The translations under genes were made by a program, and so were the position numbers. From positions 9,424,001-9,488,000 of the forward strand of contig OX387203.1 of assembly GCA_947561715.1 (NCBI GenBank): DNA of 64,000 bases, written 5' to 3'. Shown piece after piece: positions 47,901 to 60,552 of this stretch (position 1 is the stretch's first letter; every line of letters begins with the position of its first letter). The notes beneath the pieces were generated by a model. It worked only from the letters and a program-made list of their open reading frames with translations. It did not search any database and had not been told where the DNA came from. The stretch is from Ascidia mentula. Lineage: Eukaryota; Chordata; Ascidiacea; Phlebobranchia; Ascidiidae.

Positions 47901-49934
47901 CTCCATTTCCTTTTTCCTTTTTTCGTTTGTAGCCTTTAGCAACGTGGGGTTAATGAGAAAGCTGAAAGACGACACCGCAATACAATAAATTACAATAAAT
48001 TGCTATTACATAAAGTCTTATGTAGGGAAAAATTGTCGGCAAAATATTACTTAACATATTTAAACAAACCTCGCTTTTATTACCTCCATTTGTCTCCAAC
48101 GCTCACATAAGCGTAACCACTAACATCAAATGAAATGACTTTTCCCAAGAATTCTTGAAACTGAAAAAAACTTAATCTCGGCGTTCTGTACATAAAGATG
48201 ACAGACAATTACTTACAGCTACTATTTGTTGCCATTGACATTTTTGAGGGTTTTGCAGATTCTGTACAATTCCAGGTTCAAATGCCATGCTAACATGGTC
48301 CCCTACCTGCAATAATAAAAATTAATATACGTTGCTTAATTAAACAGTGTCGGGTACTGATATTTGTAAAATATTCCAACGGGCCAGTTGGCAGCAGGAA
48401 ATTTATGTTCTCATTTTTACCACAAGTATGTCAAAAAACAGACAATTAGACCACACGTAAATTATAAATATTTTTTGTTCTCTCCGCTTTGACCTGTTTA
48501 GTCATCTCAAATATCGTTTATCGTTCAATCGTGCTACTTGCTACCAACGATCCTGTTTGTGGTACATTTAGCTTTTTGAAAATCAGTTGCCAATTTCACG
48601 AAATGCAAGTTACACACAAGGATATAAACATGGACCATTTGTGAATTAGGTTATTTCGGAAATTGTTTTAAAACCTACCCGCCAGGAGTTTGCTCACCGA
48701 AATATCAGAAAAGTAAATTCACCTCATGCGTTTAGAGGACATGTTTACCACAAAATGACTTCGTGGCAGACAAAATCATATTTGTTTTGTATTGATGGCA
48801 AGACAAAGTATAAAAGAAAATTGAAACCTCGTTATAAAATATAGTGCCATAAAGTAAAAAACAATCAACCTTTAAGCCATTGCAAGAGTACTTATTTGAG
48901 CCATCAGAATCACATTCATCTGATACATTGCACAATACTTCTGGGTTCAAGGCCCACCTACAATAAAGCAAACTTTTATTGCTTTCCGTATATTTCCACG
49001 TGAAATAACTTACTTTCTTCCTTGAGAGGGAAAGTATACAATTGGTTCCAAGGCACCGTCGTGTAAAAATCTGGTAATTGTTCCCAATTCTCCTATGTCC
49101 TATGATTGAATACGACAATATTTACATTACATTTAAGTAAGACTGTTTACTAACTCTGGCAAGTAATTCATCCCACGGAAGTTCACTTTGTTCTTGCTTC
49201 TGTTTAAGTTGTCTTTTCTTCAGTTTTATTACCACGCGGTCACCAAGCTGCAATGTATATGTGTATTCAATGAAAGAATGAAGCTTATTTATCCAAAACT
49301 TTATTCTCATGAACAAATATTTTCCAATTTAAGTTCGTGCTTAAAAGTACCACAGAATGCTCCACCTTAAGGCTTCCTTTGAAAGATTTTTGTGTTTTCC
49401 AATATTCTTCGTTGTCTTTGAGTGATCTATACAAAAAAGGGGTTTGGTCATTAGATATCATTACAGCTAACTATGGGTTGTTTAAAACGCCAAGGATGCA
49501 TTTGGTCTCATTACAACTGTATGCAGTGATTGTAACTGCTTCCGAGTTTTTGCACCAACCTGATTTCCTTTTCATCAATTTCTTGAATGCTTTCTGATAT
49601 CTATAAAATGTAAAAAAATAACATAGTTGAAATAAGCCTGCTAAATATAATAAGTTGGCAGTCAATACATAAATGTTAAATGAACCAGCCTTCTGGCATA
49701 AAAGTTTTGTAGATTTTATTGTTTTTTATTTTTCTTATTCTATCCGGCGAGAACAGTAGCACAATACATTTGGCAAATTTTTTGCAAAGTATAACTTTAA
49801 AAACATGTAGGAAGCAAATTACATTCTGGTTTTACCTCAATTACTCTTGCCTTGCATTTTAGGAATATCGCCTGAATTACGGACTCGTTTGATAGTTGTG
49901 CAGGTGGCACATTAGAAAATGTAACAGATACCAT
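44930..49934 (-). CDS. Gene F: SH3-like repeat paralogue of E, divergent tail
   Basis: Twenty-two exons, read on the minus strand: 49934-49836, 49600-49560, 49426-49366, 49247-49155, 49099-49014, 48957-48870, 48306-48217, 48160-48084, 47961-47874, 47809-47714, 47498-47425, 47360-47246, 47179-47090, 46996-46923, 46852-46747, 46685-46602, 46537-46412, 46357-46231, 46158-46057, 45889-45750, 45731-45560, 45285-44930. Phases match E throughout, giving about 794 codons. The modules are clearer than in E: the second reads VGDHVSMAFEPGIVQNLQN, then FLGKVISFDVSG, then INPTLL. This supports kinship with mind bomb-type SH3-like repeats. The end aligns with E (FDRSTKEIII, NRQNSEMQ, TYNIFNPSQCNFGEFS), but the Q-I-G core of the RHIM-like motif is changed to N-F-G. 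The junction of exons 20 and 21 implies an 18 bp intron. If that is not spliced, the frame ends shortly after 45750 and the tail is lost. Confidence 0.7.
47550..47596 (-). other. Hammerhead-like motif in intron 10 of gene F
   Basis: Minus strand reads agcgatactgatgatgg ... caggcgaaatatatatat, related to the motif at 26161-26205 in E. The central stem is less regular here. Both copies lie in introns of the paralogous pair but at different positions, so they are separate insertions of one repeat family. Confidence 0.3.
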
Positions 49935-50519
49935 TGCCTATAGACTATGTACAATATATAGCCTACATAAGAAAATTAGAAAAACATAACCGTTTTATAT
50001 TAATAAACTTATTATATGTGCAAAAGAGCCATAACAATTAATGTGCCTGCTAGTCTATCAGCTAGCCCTGTGCCACAGTCACCAACTGCACTGATTGGAC
50101 CTTACAGGTCGAAACAGTGTGTAAACCCTGTCTGCTGCTCTCATAATAATCTTAGACTTTCAAAGTGCAGAAACAGCAAGCTCAAATGCGTGGCATGAAG
50201 GCGTAGTATAGCACATCATATACCCGACATTTTTGTTTGACCCAGGCAAACAGGGGAACGATTTAAGGCCTTGACATTATTTGCAAAAAAGCTAGTAAAC
50301 GGTTTGCTCAACAAATGCTGCCATAACTTAATGCATTCCCTTGCCTCCCTTGACAGTTTTACAACTGAAGGCTGTTTGTACTGAAATATACATAAAAATG
50401 TTCATACTCCACACAGCTACTTTCGGTCCAATGCTTTCACTGCTGGCAACCATTGCGTTCTACTGATGTAGAAAAAGTGTTTAATAACGCTGTGTAAACA
50501 AGGCTATGTGTGGAAATAT
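49935..50519. other. Upstream flank of gene F
   Basis: A/T-rich sequence 5' of the F start codon. No CRE/TATA pair like that of the GTPase genes, no exon, no recognisable repeat. Confidence 0.25.
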
Positions 50520-50760
50520 GAATAAGCCCGTTTACATGAACAATTGAAGTGAATTCGAATTCGCTTCACTTAATCGCTCCTTCCATTTTTTGCGAAAGAG
50601 GAGCGACGGAGCGCTCAATTGCTCTCGCTCTTGGATAAATCCAATCCACTTGGAGAACAGAAGAATGCCGGTTTTAGGTGCGCGTTTTTTTAGTTTGTCA
50701 CATTGCAATAGATAAATGATAAACATTAAACGATAACTGCTTAACAGGTTTCAAAGTTGT
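50520..50760. repeat. Foldback-arm scrap
   Basis: Short diverged match to the outer foldback arm (gaattcgaattcgcttcact, aatcgctccttcc, gagcgctcaattgctctcgc, tgataaacatt). No gene from here to about 51350. Confidence 0.6.
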
Positions 50761-51349
50761 TTTAGATGTAGACCGTCCACATTGCACGCAATGTAGTGGA
50801 TTCCAGCACACTTAATCTTTTTAGTTTTTTTCTTGTTTTTTTTCTCCGATTTCATCACAAACGGTATTCAGTTCAACAGAATCTCGTTTATTTTTAGATT
50901 TTTGTTTATTATACCACGTTTTTTAGTCAATAAAAACGACCAAACCTCACATGTGAACACAGGCGATTTATGGATTAGAACGAGATGTTTTAATTCGTCC
51001 CATTTCCGGCTAACCCGATTCGCTTCTGATATATGTAAATGCACTCAAACGGAAAACACGTGATGTAGTTAAAACAACACAATTGGCGGTGCTTGTCTTT
51101 TCCACTGCACTATACATTTCCATGTCTCGGGTTTGTCCATGTTCTTTTAGGCCATGTGAACAAACATGGAAGTGGCGCAAATGACGCAGGCCGAGTACTT
51201 GGCCAAAAACTACTACAACTTTATCTGCAACGCACTGTAAAAAGTAGCAAATCGACATCCTACAACAAACAAATTTGCAGTACATTTCGCAACCCTTTCA
51301 GCTAATTACTGAAACACCGAAATGAAAAACAAGTTGGTACTTCTAATTC

Positions 51350-54300
51350 TGCCCATACACCTACTTCCTTTTAGTGCAAACCAGCCCTGTCGAAATTAAT
51401 GATGCGCTTGACTGCATGGAAACTGCATGATCAGGCCACATTCAAGACCAACTTTCGCGCGTCTTGGTTCCCTTGTCATGTGACCATTACGTCACCGATT
51501 GGCAAGCATTTAACAATACGCAATAAAGCCAGTAATTTTTTTATACCGAGATGCAGATAGGCTACTGTTTCGACGTAACAAGTCTTATCTCTGCAGCTCA
51601 GGTGACTTATAACGATCTTGTATGTAAACGCCCAAGCAAGACATTTACTTTGCAGTGACTACAGCACAGTCGCCGTCAACAACTGGGTACAAAACTAAGC
51701 GCAATCCGCAGAAAACAAACCAGGATGGAATTACTAAAAAAACTTGTATAGGCAACATTTATCATTTATCTGATGTAATGTGACAAACTTAACAAAACGT
51801 CACTCCCTAAAAACCGATTGTATTTGTCTGTTCACCAACTAATTTGAAAACGAAGGGCATTCAATACCATCCTGCGAACGGATTGAGCGCGAGAGTAATT
51901 GAGTGCGCCAGCGTTCCTCTTGCGCATAAAACGGAAGGAGCGATTGAGCGTAGCGAGTTTAACCACGCTATATTTGTTTGACCTGGGCTTCGATTCGAAT
52001 TCTTTCTTGTATGACCCTTGCGCGTGTCAAGAAACGAATGCCGGCAAAACGCCACGTACGCTATAATCGAGAGAGAGACAAGGAAAAAGGCACTAAATCC
52101 GCTTCGGCGCAGCCTACCGGCAAAACACTAGCGCAACATTCGTACAATAACGTGAGTAAGAGTGAATTACAGCTACAAATTTACGTGTGCTAAATATCTT
52201 GCTTCATAACTAGCTTAACGAATGAAAATACAAAATCAATTACCCGGACGTAGGCGCTGTTGAGCTATTCTAGTGATGAGATAAAATTGGGGGCGGGTGA
52301 TTGGCAGCATTGACCAGGTGTCTGACCCATATACCAAGAAGAAAACCATAATCGGGATTCGTGGTTAAAATCGCATCGCATTACTTAACGTTATTTCTCT
52401 TTACCGCATACGATAATCATTGTAGTTATATAATGCGTTAGGTATTGTTGAAAGGTACAGCACAGAAGTAGTAACCGAATGAGAATAAGCTTTCATAATG
52501 GATACCGATTCTGGTCTGTTTCCGCTAGGGCAAGCTATATCACAAATACCTTAAAACACTGGAATATTTTATTGCGCTATAGAATATGGCACCATGCTAA
52601 TCTCTTTTCAAGACAACACGCAAAACGTAGCTACAGGATATTACCGTAATTATAGCTTTGCAGGTTAAGAAAAGATTCTGAACAATTACTTCTTTGCCTA
52701 TTGCTAGAGACTGCATTTCATTTCTAATATCTCCGAAAAACTAAAACACGTATATAAGGTATCTACTAATTCAAACATGCTTATTATACAAACTACTCGA
52801 AGCAAACAAAATAGTTCCAAACCGAAAAGAATTTCGACAAGAGTTGTATTCTTCATTACGACAGTGTAGCAACCTTGTTACACAATAGCTACCCAAAATG
52901 GCTCAGGCTGGGACGACAACTATATTCCAACTACTTGATGATAAACTGTTTTAATAATGTAACTGCATAGGCCTTTCTCTGCACCAACCAGTGTGTGTAA
53001 ATCTTTATCTGTAGCGCTAAGTTACAACAAGGTTTGATCGTAAAGCTCGACTCAACGTTGTACGGACTTTGTATCGTATATATTTGTATTGGATACAAAG
53101 TCGTTAAACACAGTTGAACTAAGCTACCTGGTAGCGACGAAACCTAGGTTTTTATTTCAGCCAGACAAACAGTTCGTCATACGCTCAACTCGCAAGCTTC
53201 AAGACAAAATCGACTAATGTATAAAAAAATTTTCCTCTTTTTCACTTGACCTTCGCAATTTTTTTAACAACTCTACGATCCATAATGTACTGGCATTTCT
53301 GCCACTTTGCTGTTCCTAAATATTTTGCTGGAGTGAGCGCTGCCACCATAAATTATATCCGCCACGACGAAACTTTTGTTTCTATTTGTCCCAAGCAAAC
53401 ATGATTTCGTCACATAAAATGCGCTTGCATTTCTTCTGACGTTTTTCCCTATGTGTCGGGCACGTAAAAGATTTGGAAAAGCAAAAAACAAGCATGAAAC
53501 ACTATCGCTTTGTAAAAAGTACTACCTCGCGATATTAATTATTTCATAGTGTATTTGTATGTTGATGTTTATGTGAAACACATGCACTGGTAAGCAACCA
53601 GTCAACTGCAGGTGCGCGATTGAATCATTTTTCTCAGTCGGACAAACATTAAACATGTGCTCAAAATTGATTTCTTGAATCTCAACGCAGTCTATTTTGT
53701 TCGTTCGCGTGGAATTCTCTTGCGATTGTTGGCGTTTGCGTTATCGCGCGAAACACCTTTTGTTGTTGCTCAACCATTTTGTCAAGTTATATCTTCCACA
53801 TCGCGACAATGCGCAGATCTTCTTCAATAACTTGTTTCCTACCGAGATTCTGGAAACTGGGAAAAACTAAGCAGTCGTTTGTATTAAAAAAAACAGTGTC
53901 TGCCTCTTTGCTGTGCTCCCTTTTTACCCTTTTCCAAATATGCAACCTCCTGTACCGTTTTGTTCTTGTGCGTTTCAGCGCTTTGCAGAGATCATAAAAG
54001 TACGATTTGATTCTCCATGTTGTCAACAAAAAGTGCAGAAATGTCAATTCTTATCTTCCTGACACAATTAAATGAACAAAAAGTCAAAAAGCAGACAGAG
54101 AACTTCACAAATCTGTTTATGTCGATAATCCAGCACGAAATGCATTTCACACATTCCATAGAAAGCAGCAACACAAAACCAATTTCATAAGTATCGCACA
54201 AAAAAACACCTAAATCTTAACCAAGTTAACATCAACTTTAGTTATTAACTGCAATCTTGCCGATTACATAATATATAATTTTACCTACGACATCTAGGCA

Positions 54301-54480
54301 CGGTCGCCAGAGCCCACTTCTGACCGGTTTGCTGGCCTTTGAGCGCCTCTAGTGGGCTTAGTTCTCGTTTTAAGGCCGGGTCCACACTCAAGCTTTGCGC
54401 CGGCGGATTCTTTGTTCGTTTCATTATACGCCGGCGTGCGGGCGTACACTCGGGACAAATCAACAAATCAATAAGTCAAA
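51350..54480. repeat. Inverted copy of the repeat mosaic, with foldback core
   Basis: From 51600 to about 53400 this is an inverted, diverged counterpart of 22700-25150. From about 53400 to 54470 it matches the inner left arm and spacer of the foldback element (compare 1020-2010), including tgagtgtgg/ccacactca pieces. It borders the 3' end of locus D directly. No gene called. Confidence 0.75.
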
Positions 54481-54526
54481 CTACCGATGTTAAAACTAAT
54501 GTATATCAAAATGTACAGTCAAACCT

Positions 54527-57500
54527 TTAGACAATAGTCTTTAAATTGTCAAATCTAGGTTTGCATAAACCCATTACTCGCTGGAGCGACCATTCTTTCG
54601 GTTTTGTGACGAAGCGCATTTTCTGCACATCCGCTTCGACAACCCAAGATTTAAACCATAGTTTAACATTCCTGAAGAAAACGTGGGCGTCTTGAAGGGT
54701 TTGGACATAGATTGTTTTGTGAAACAAATTCACTTTTTCCCATTTTGCTAAATTAGATTTTAATTCCGATTTTAAAGCTGCATGTTTTTCCTTCCTAATA
54801 TCAGCTGGTAAGTTTTCTATGAAAGCTTTGCCTATGTTTTCCACTTTGTCACGAAATAATCCCATTTGGGAACCGGTCATTTTTGTTCCAGAAAGCATCT
54901 AATAAAGATTAGGAGTTTTAAATATTACTTTTTTTAAACAAGTTTGGACAACAAAAGATGTTATTGTGGAATTTAAGGAGTGGAAAAGTAAACACAAAAA
55001 TATTCCCACCCATTGCATTTCTTCATTCCATTTCTTCAAATGGAGTTGTAATAGAACTGATGATCTTTTTCGTTGAAAATTCTGGCATAAATAGATCAGC
55101 GTCTAATTATTAAATTACAAATAATTTACACAGTATGCCAATTCTCACCAAGTACAATTCATTGTATTTTTGCTGTGTTTCTATCCAATTTTGAACAGTT
55201 TCCTTTGGACAAAGAGAAAGTATTTCCTCGGTATTTGCCGAACTTCTCCATTTATTTAAACTTTTCTCGGAAATGGAAAACAGGGCCTCAAGTCGAAACA
55301 TCTTAAAATTGTACTGCAATAATCTGTTTGGCAAATGAACAGAAATGTTTTTTTTTATGTTTACTTACCGATTTTGTACAAGCAATGTTTTGCTTGAACA
55401 AAGAATGAATGCTTTGCATTGCCTTTTCCAATTCAACACGATTCTTTGTCTAGGAAAAATACATGTAAGTACTTACATTTTTGCAAAAATGAACACAGGA
55501 ATGTAATGCCCCACGTATTCTTTCAGTTTAGATTCAACGTCATTATGATCACTGGAGGTTAAAAACTGGGCGAAGTAGTGTTTAACGATGTTGTCCATCG
55601 CAGAATCAAGTTTTCCTTTGAAATAATCCTGCCACGTTGCTGGAAGGTTCATCAAATGATCAACAACAAAATTGCCCATCATTTTATTTTTTATACTCAG
55701 GACGTTTCTCTCAAGTATGCCTTTACTTTTTACCTGAGTAAGCGAAAAGGAAAAAATGCAGCAAGGCCTTTAGCTTTTCATGTACAAAGTTTTCTTACCT
55801 TTTTTTGAAAATTTTGAAGCACATTTTCAGATTCTTTCAAAACAGCGATAGCAGTGTTTACCTACAATATACACAGTTACTTGCATTGGACGTGGCATAA
55901 AAAATTCGTAATTGCTGCCAATCTTTGATAAACGTGTGTGTGTTTGTCTGAGTGAGGTAAGTTTCGTCACCCTACTGTTTTTCATGTTTGACTGAACTTG
56001 TTTTCTCTTGCAATACACTTGTATCATCGTTTATGACACTTTAGGCTACACACTCAAGTCCATGTAACAACTGATAAAAGAAAAAAGTTTGTTTGCTTTT
56101 ACCTGTTGTAGTTCATTATCCTCCAAAAATACCCTTAATAATAGGTCAAGTTTCTTTCCCAGTTCAATCAGCAGTTCTGTTTCGAAAGTTTTGTCAACCA
56201 CATTGTCGGCTGCAACGTCCTTGAATAATTGTATTGCGTTGTCTTTTATTTTACCAAATTCTTCCTTTATTTTATCAGCAGACAAGAAACAACGTTGGTT
56301 CACGTGTCTTCCGTATATTCTCTAAAGTCATTTGATTAGCGTTAAGCTGTTTGTAACGTACTGTTCTGTCTTCTTCACACAAACCTTAAACTCATCAAGG
56401 CATGCATCGAAACAGTCTTCCATCAACAAGCGGTATAGCTCCCACACACCTTCCTGTGCGTGAAAAGATAACAACAAATGTTTCGTTTTGTTAGAACAAA
56501 CATCAAATAAATTAAATATTATCTTATGATGTTAATGAAAATTTTTTTGAATCACAACGATAAAATAACGTCCCGGCTTATATACTAAAGCGTGCAAAAT
56601 GCAAAGGCAGCACAATGCCGCATTGCCAACAACCTTAAAATATATACAGCCAATATACCCTTGAAATATTGTTGAGATTTTCTGCAATAAATATTCTTTC
56701 TTCAAGACTCTCTTTCAAATCAAGTCGACTTTGTAAAACAAAGTGCTGTAATCCAGGATTTAGTCTGGTGTCAAACAATTTCATCACTTTATTAACAATT
56801 TTTGAATGAGTATCCTTTAAAACTTCATCGGACATGTATTTGTTTTCATGTGAGGCAACCTGAAAAATATACATCCTTAAAAGTTCACAGCAGTAATGAT
56901 TAAGCGCAAGTCTGGGACGGACCTTTATTCCTGTGTAGAAAACATCTTCACTGCTCTTCAGAAGATTTGCAACAATTGTGGTTGATAATGCCTGAATATA
57001 GTCTTAAAATTTAAAGGAATAGTTTTAACAACGTCAGACAAAAAACCTGCAAGATTTCCTTCGGACCGAATAAGTTTTTTTCAACGGTTTCCGAAATTGC
57101 TATTGCCATATTCATAAAATCCTCTCCCTTGAGCGTCGTACCATTAAGTTTCTTCACTTCGATATTCTCAAACATTTTTTTTAGTATATTATCAGTTGCT
57201 TCCAAAAACATTGAGTCAATATCTGTGTTAAAAAAAATTTTAAAATAGTTTTTTAAACCAAAACAAACTTAAAAAACTGTAATTGATGTTACAGAAATAT
57301 TGGGATACAGCAAATAAAATATGGTGCTTCGTTTTTCAGCTTGGGAATTTGGTAAAACGTTTGGCATGAAAATGCATAAGAATAAAAAACATACCTTTTA
57401 TACAAGCTTTAGTGTTGGTTTTGATTCTGTATCCTATATTATTTCCAGGGTGCGGAAGAAGAGCGCAATTTACTTCTTTGAAAGATGTTTGGATATTTCT

Positions 57501-58937
57501 GCATAAAGATTGGTACTCTGCAGACTTTTCTTCATGTTGTTGCATTGCTTCTTTTAAATGAAGTTTACCACCTTCAAAACCGAGTTCATAATCTTTGGTT
57601 GGCCAGTCCCTCACAAGAAAGAGCAACGTCTGCCGATTTTAACAAAACATTGTTAATGTTTTTGGTGCGTTGAAGGCAAGATTCGTCGCACAATATTACT
57701 TTAAAAGCAACCATCTTACTTGGTAACTTTCACACTGGTTTGCACCAAACACACGACTTCCACAATCTGAAAACGTCTGAATACAAATATTAGATTAAAA
57801 AGTAAAAGTTACTTACGAATATTATCAATATATGTAAAAACCGACCTTCAGTTTATTCAAATGTGATGAATCTATAATGCTCATTACATTGTAAATCTGA
57901 CATGAGCTTAAAAAAGTACTTAAATAGAAGACAACAGAATCGGAAAACTCTGAATTTTTCCCGTCAAAAACACCTTGTGTATCCATGAGAAACACAGCTA
58001 TCTGTAGATCCAAAAACATACATATAACCGCAGAATATTTTTTTTAAGTGTTTGTGTAATGCTGTTGTTGTTTATGGTAACTACAACACTAAACAAGGAA
58101 CAGACCCACAAGGTGAAACTACACATTATAGATTGAAAATCGTTTATATTTATTACCCTGAGGAAGCCCATAGCTGAATAGCAAGTAATACGTCGGTCAA
58201 TAAAAGTTACGTTTAATTGTGCCAGAAGAACAGATTATTAAAATAAATTCCATTCAGCTGCAAACCTTTGGGTGTTCGTTACTTTTTAGCCAAAACGGTT
58301 CACTCCAAACCAATATTCCTTCAGTGTGAGACTCAGTTCCCGGGCGCCATTCAAAATTCTTGTTTAGTTCGGCATTTTTGTCCTATGTCCACTCGTCTTC
58401 CTGTATCCGAGGTTCAAGTTTAAAGGAAACTGAGGGAAATTTAACAAAAGAAATGTACAAAACATTTTTGGAAATATAATGCACAAACTTTCTTTAAATG
58501 CATTTGACGGTGATGTCCTGTTTGATAAAATATATTGTCATATGAGCTAACCTGGTTTTTCACAAGAAAGTCCAAGTATCTTGACACCAAGTTCATAAAA
58601 AAGGACTTTCCCTTTCTTAAGCATCCTGCAATTGAGTAGATTGCAACAGGGGAGTTTCGAACATCGTTTCTTCCAAACACTTTTTCGATTTTATTTTGGT
58701 CAATCACGTGCACATATTCCTTGTTTACTTCTTTCTTCTTTGTTATTGTAACCGCTTAAATACGACCAGACTAGTTTAAAAAATTTATTTAGTGTAGTTA
58801 TTAAGAAGGAAGTCATTATACATCCACATATTCTGCGCCCGAATATTTGTTCGGTAGATAATGTTTAATACTGCATTTGCATACAGTTACTTACCACAAG
58901 GCGCACTTGGAAGCGCTTGCAGCACGCTTCGGAACAT
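54527..58937 (-). pseudogene. Locus D: atlastin-like GTPase with one nonsense codon
   Basis: Exons, minus strand: 58937-58895, 58754-58552, 58400-58266, 58001-57846, 57776-57720, 57629-57395, 57222-57047, 56991-56923, 56859-56659, 56453-56385, 56321-56103, 55861-55799, 55733-55497, 55449-55369, 55301-55149, 55081-55010, 54898-54527. All junctions and phases match gene A, and the summed length (2541 bp) is a multiple of three. The P-loop (GCLRKGKS), DTQG, RDW and all helical modules are intact. The only lesion is a TAG at 58385-58383 in exon 3, between the P-loop and switch I, where A has AAC and B has AAG. That would end translation after about 87 residues. With a single lesion it could be a very young pseudogene, a segregating null allele, or a sequence error. 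Confidence 0.8.
58155..58240 (+). repeat. MITE fragment in intron 3 of locus D
   Basis: Reads ccctgaggaagcccatagctg ... cgtcggtcaataaaagttacg ... ccagaagaacagattatta, the same family and same intron as in A and B and as the full element at 33173-33496. Confidence 0.65.
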
Positions 58938-59261
58938 CAGATCACTTCACAAACTAAAGCTTCTGTAACCAATAACATGAGGTGCTTAAATAAAAGTTTT
59001 GGACATATCACATAAAGATGGATGTCCTTTACTAATAAGCGAATTGCCGTGATGTAATATTTTCAACCTTAATCGACAGAGCACAGTAGCCCTACGTGTC
59101 CGGGATAATATGATTTTTTGGATTTCGCTTTAACCCGTCAAGAAAAAAACACTTCCATTTAGCTTGGCTGCAATGTCGGTGAAATCTGAAATATCTAAAG
59201 CTATATCTACAAATACCAGTTCGCGTACTGGTTTAGTCACTCTCCTTGTAGGGTGCAAAGG

Positions 59262-59289
59262 TAAATATATATAAACGCATGTGACGTCA
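59262..59289 (-). promoter_or_regulatory. CRE plus TATA upstream of locus D
   Basis: On the minus strand tgacgtca (59289-59282) precedes tttatatatattt (about 59275-59262), about 330 bp before the ATG of D. Same arrangement as A and B. Confidence 0.5.
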
Positions 59290-59334
59290 TATCAATCCAA
59301 CATGCAACTCGACTTTGCTTGTTACCGTTAATGG

Positions 59335-59900
59335 GTCTGAGTCTGAACTAAAGTACTGAAGCGAGCATCTCTTTATTCTACAAGCGTGTTTTATAAAACT
59401 ATCGCAAACCAGGAACACGTAACACAAAGCAAGGGAACGTTAGAAAGAAGGCAACATATCCGCTACGTTACACTCCACCACACAACCCACCTCCAGAAAC
59501 GACTTTAAGACTCAAAAAGGAAAACGCTCAGGAGGAGGAAGAACAATACGACCAAACCCTTAGATACACAATAGGGAAAATGCGTTCGAGCGTACGAGGC
59601 GGGGAATGATGGTTGGGCGTTTCGCGCATGTCATTCTTTTGCAACTGGCACGCTTGCGAGGGTTTACCCCGTTTAGGCGGTTGTGCCACTGCAACCGGCT
59701 CGGTGAGGTCCACGTTAGCCGGTTTGATTGCGCCCCGGAAACTTTGTGGTGGCGTCCCGCCAAATCAAGCGTGAAGGTGTTTCTGTCCCTTTTCACAACG
59801 TCCTTCGTAAGGCTGTGTTAAAGGTGGGCAAAGTTTGTCCGTTGGAAGAAACTTATAACGACACGTTTGTGGGTTCTGTATGTGATTGCAACTTGTACTG
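59335..59900 (-). mobile_element. Ty3/Gypsy relic 4 (inverted)
   Basis: Minus-strand translation gives the integrase-tail remnant (KRDRNTFTLDLAGRHHKVS, frameshift, KPANVDLTEP) followed by the LTR-like block with tttataaaa. It carries the same frameshift as relics 2 and 3 and further substitutions. Confidence 0.7.
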
Positions 59901-60392
59901 TGGCCACTTTTATTACAGTCAGTAGCGTAAGGTGCTGTATTTGAAAAGGTTAGCGCAAATTTATTGTACCTTTTATGTTTACAGTTGAGACAAATACGTG
60001 TGTCGTAAATCATTTAAAAAGGTAAATTGACGTTGTATAACGTTGTATAATTTCTCCTTTAATGGACTTGCGTCATTTAGCAGCAATGTTAAAACTGCAC
60101 TGAATTTCTACCATTGTCCTATTTCATATAAGTTTATTATCAATATCATGTAGAAAATGTGTTTTGGATGTAATACAGTTTGAAGTTTTCCTTTTGTTGA
60201 ACACATTTAGTAAATTTGCATTTAATCGAAGTGTTCAGGTTTGATTGCTGGTAAATGTTGCTCACATTGAAAATCTATGTACAGGTGTATGTGAAACTAT
60301 GCATAGACATGTGTGATTTGGTACGGTTATGTTTAAAGCTGTGCACAAAACTCTGCCTGGTTACAAGGTACTATATATAAAAAACCCTACAG

Positions 60393-60552
60393 CAGTGGTT
60401 CTCAACTGTGGTCCTCAGTAAAGCTGAAGCCATATGACCCCTGCACATCCATATAAAGGATTTTTAACACAGTACGGGCACCCTCCGTGGCCCCCTTAAA
60501 AACGATTCGTGGCTCTACAAGTTGGCCATAGACCACCGTTGAGAAATCCCAT
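60393..60552. mobile_element. hAT-like MITE
   Basis: Begins cagtggttctcaactgtggtc and ends gaccaccgttgagaaatcccatg, an inverted pair of the type widespread among short hAT elements (consensus cagtggttctcaac). About 160 bp long, no coding capacity. Confidence 0.6.

Larger units (their letters stand above)
58780..60310. repeat. Segmental duplication S, copy 4 (inverted, shortened)
   Basis: Reverse-complement copy of the promoter half of segment S: exon 1 flank, CRE/TATA pair, Gypsy relic and the block ending at tgctcacattgaaaatctatg (near 60262). The part with the conserved minus-strand frame of copies 1-3 is absent. Confidence 0.8.
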
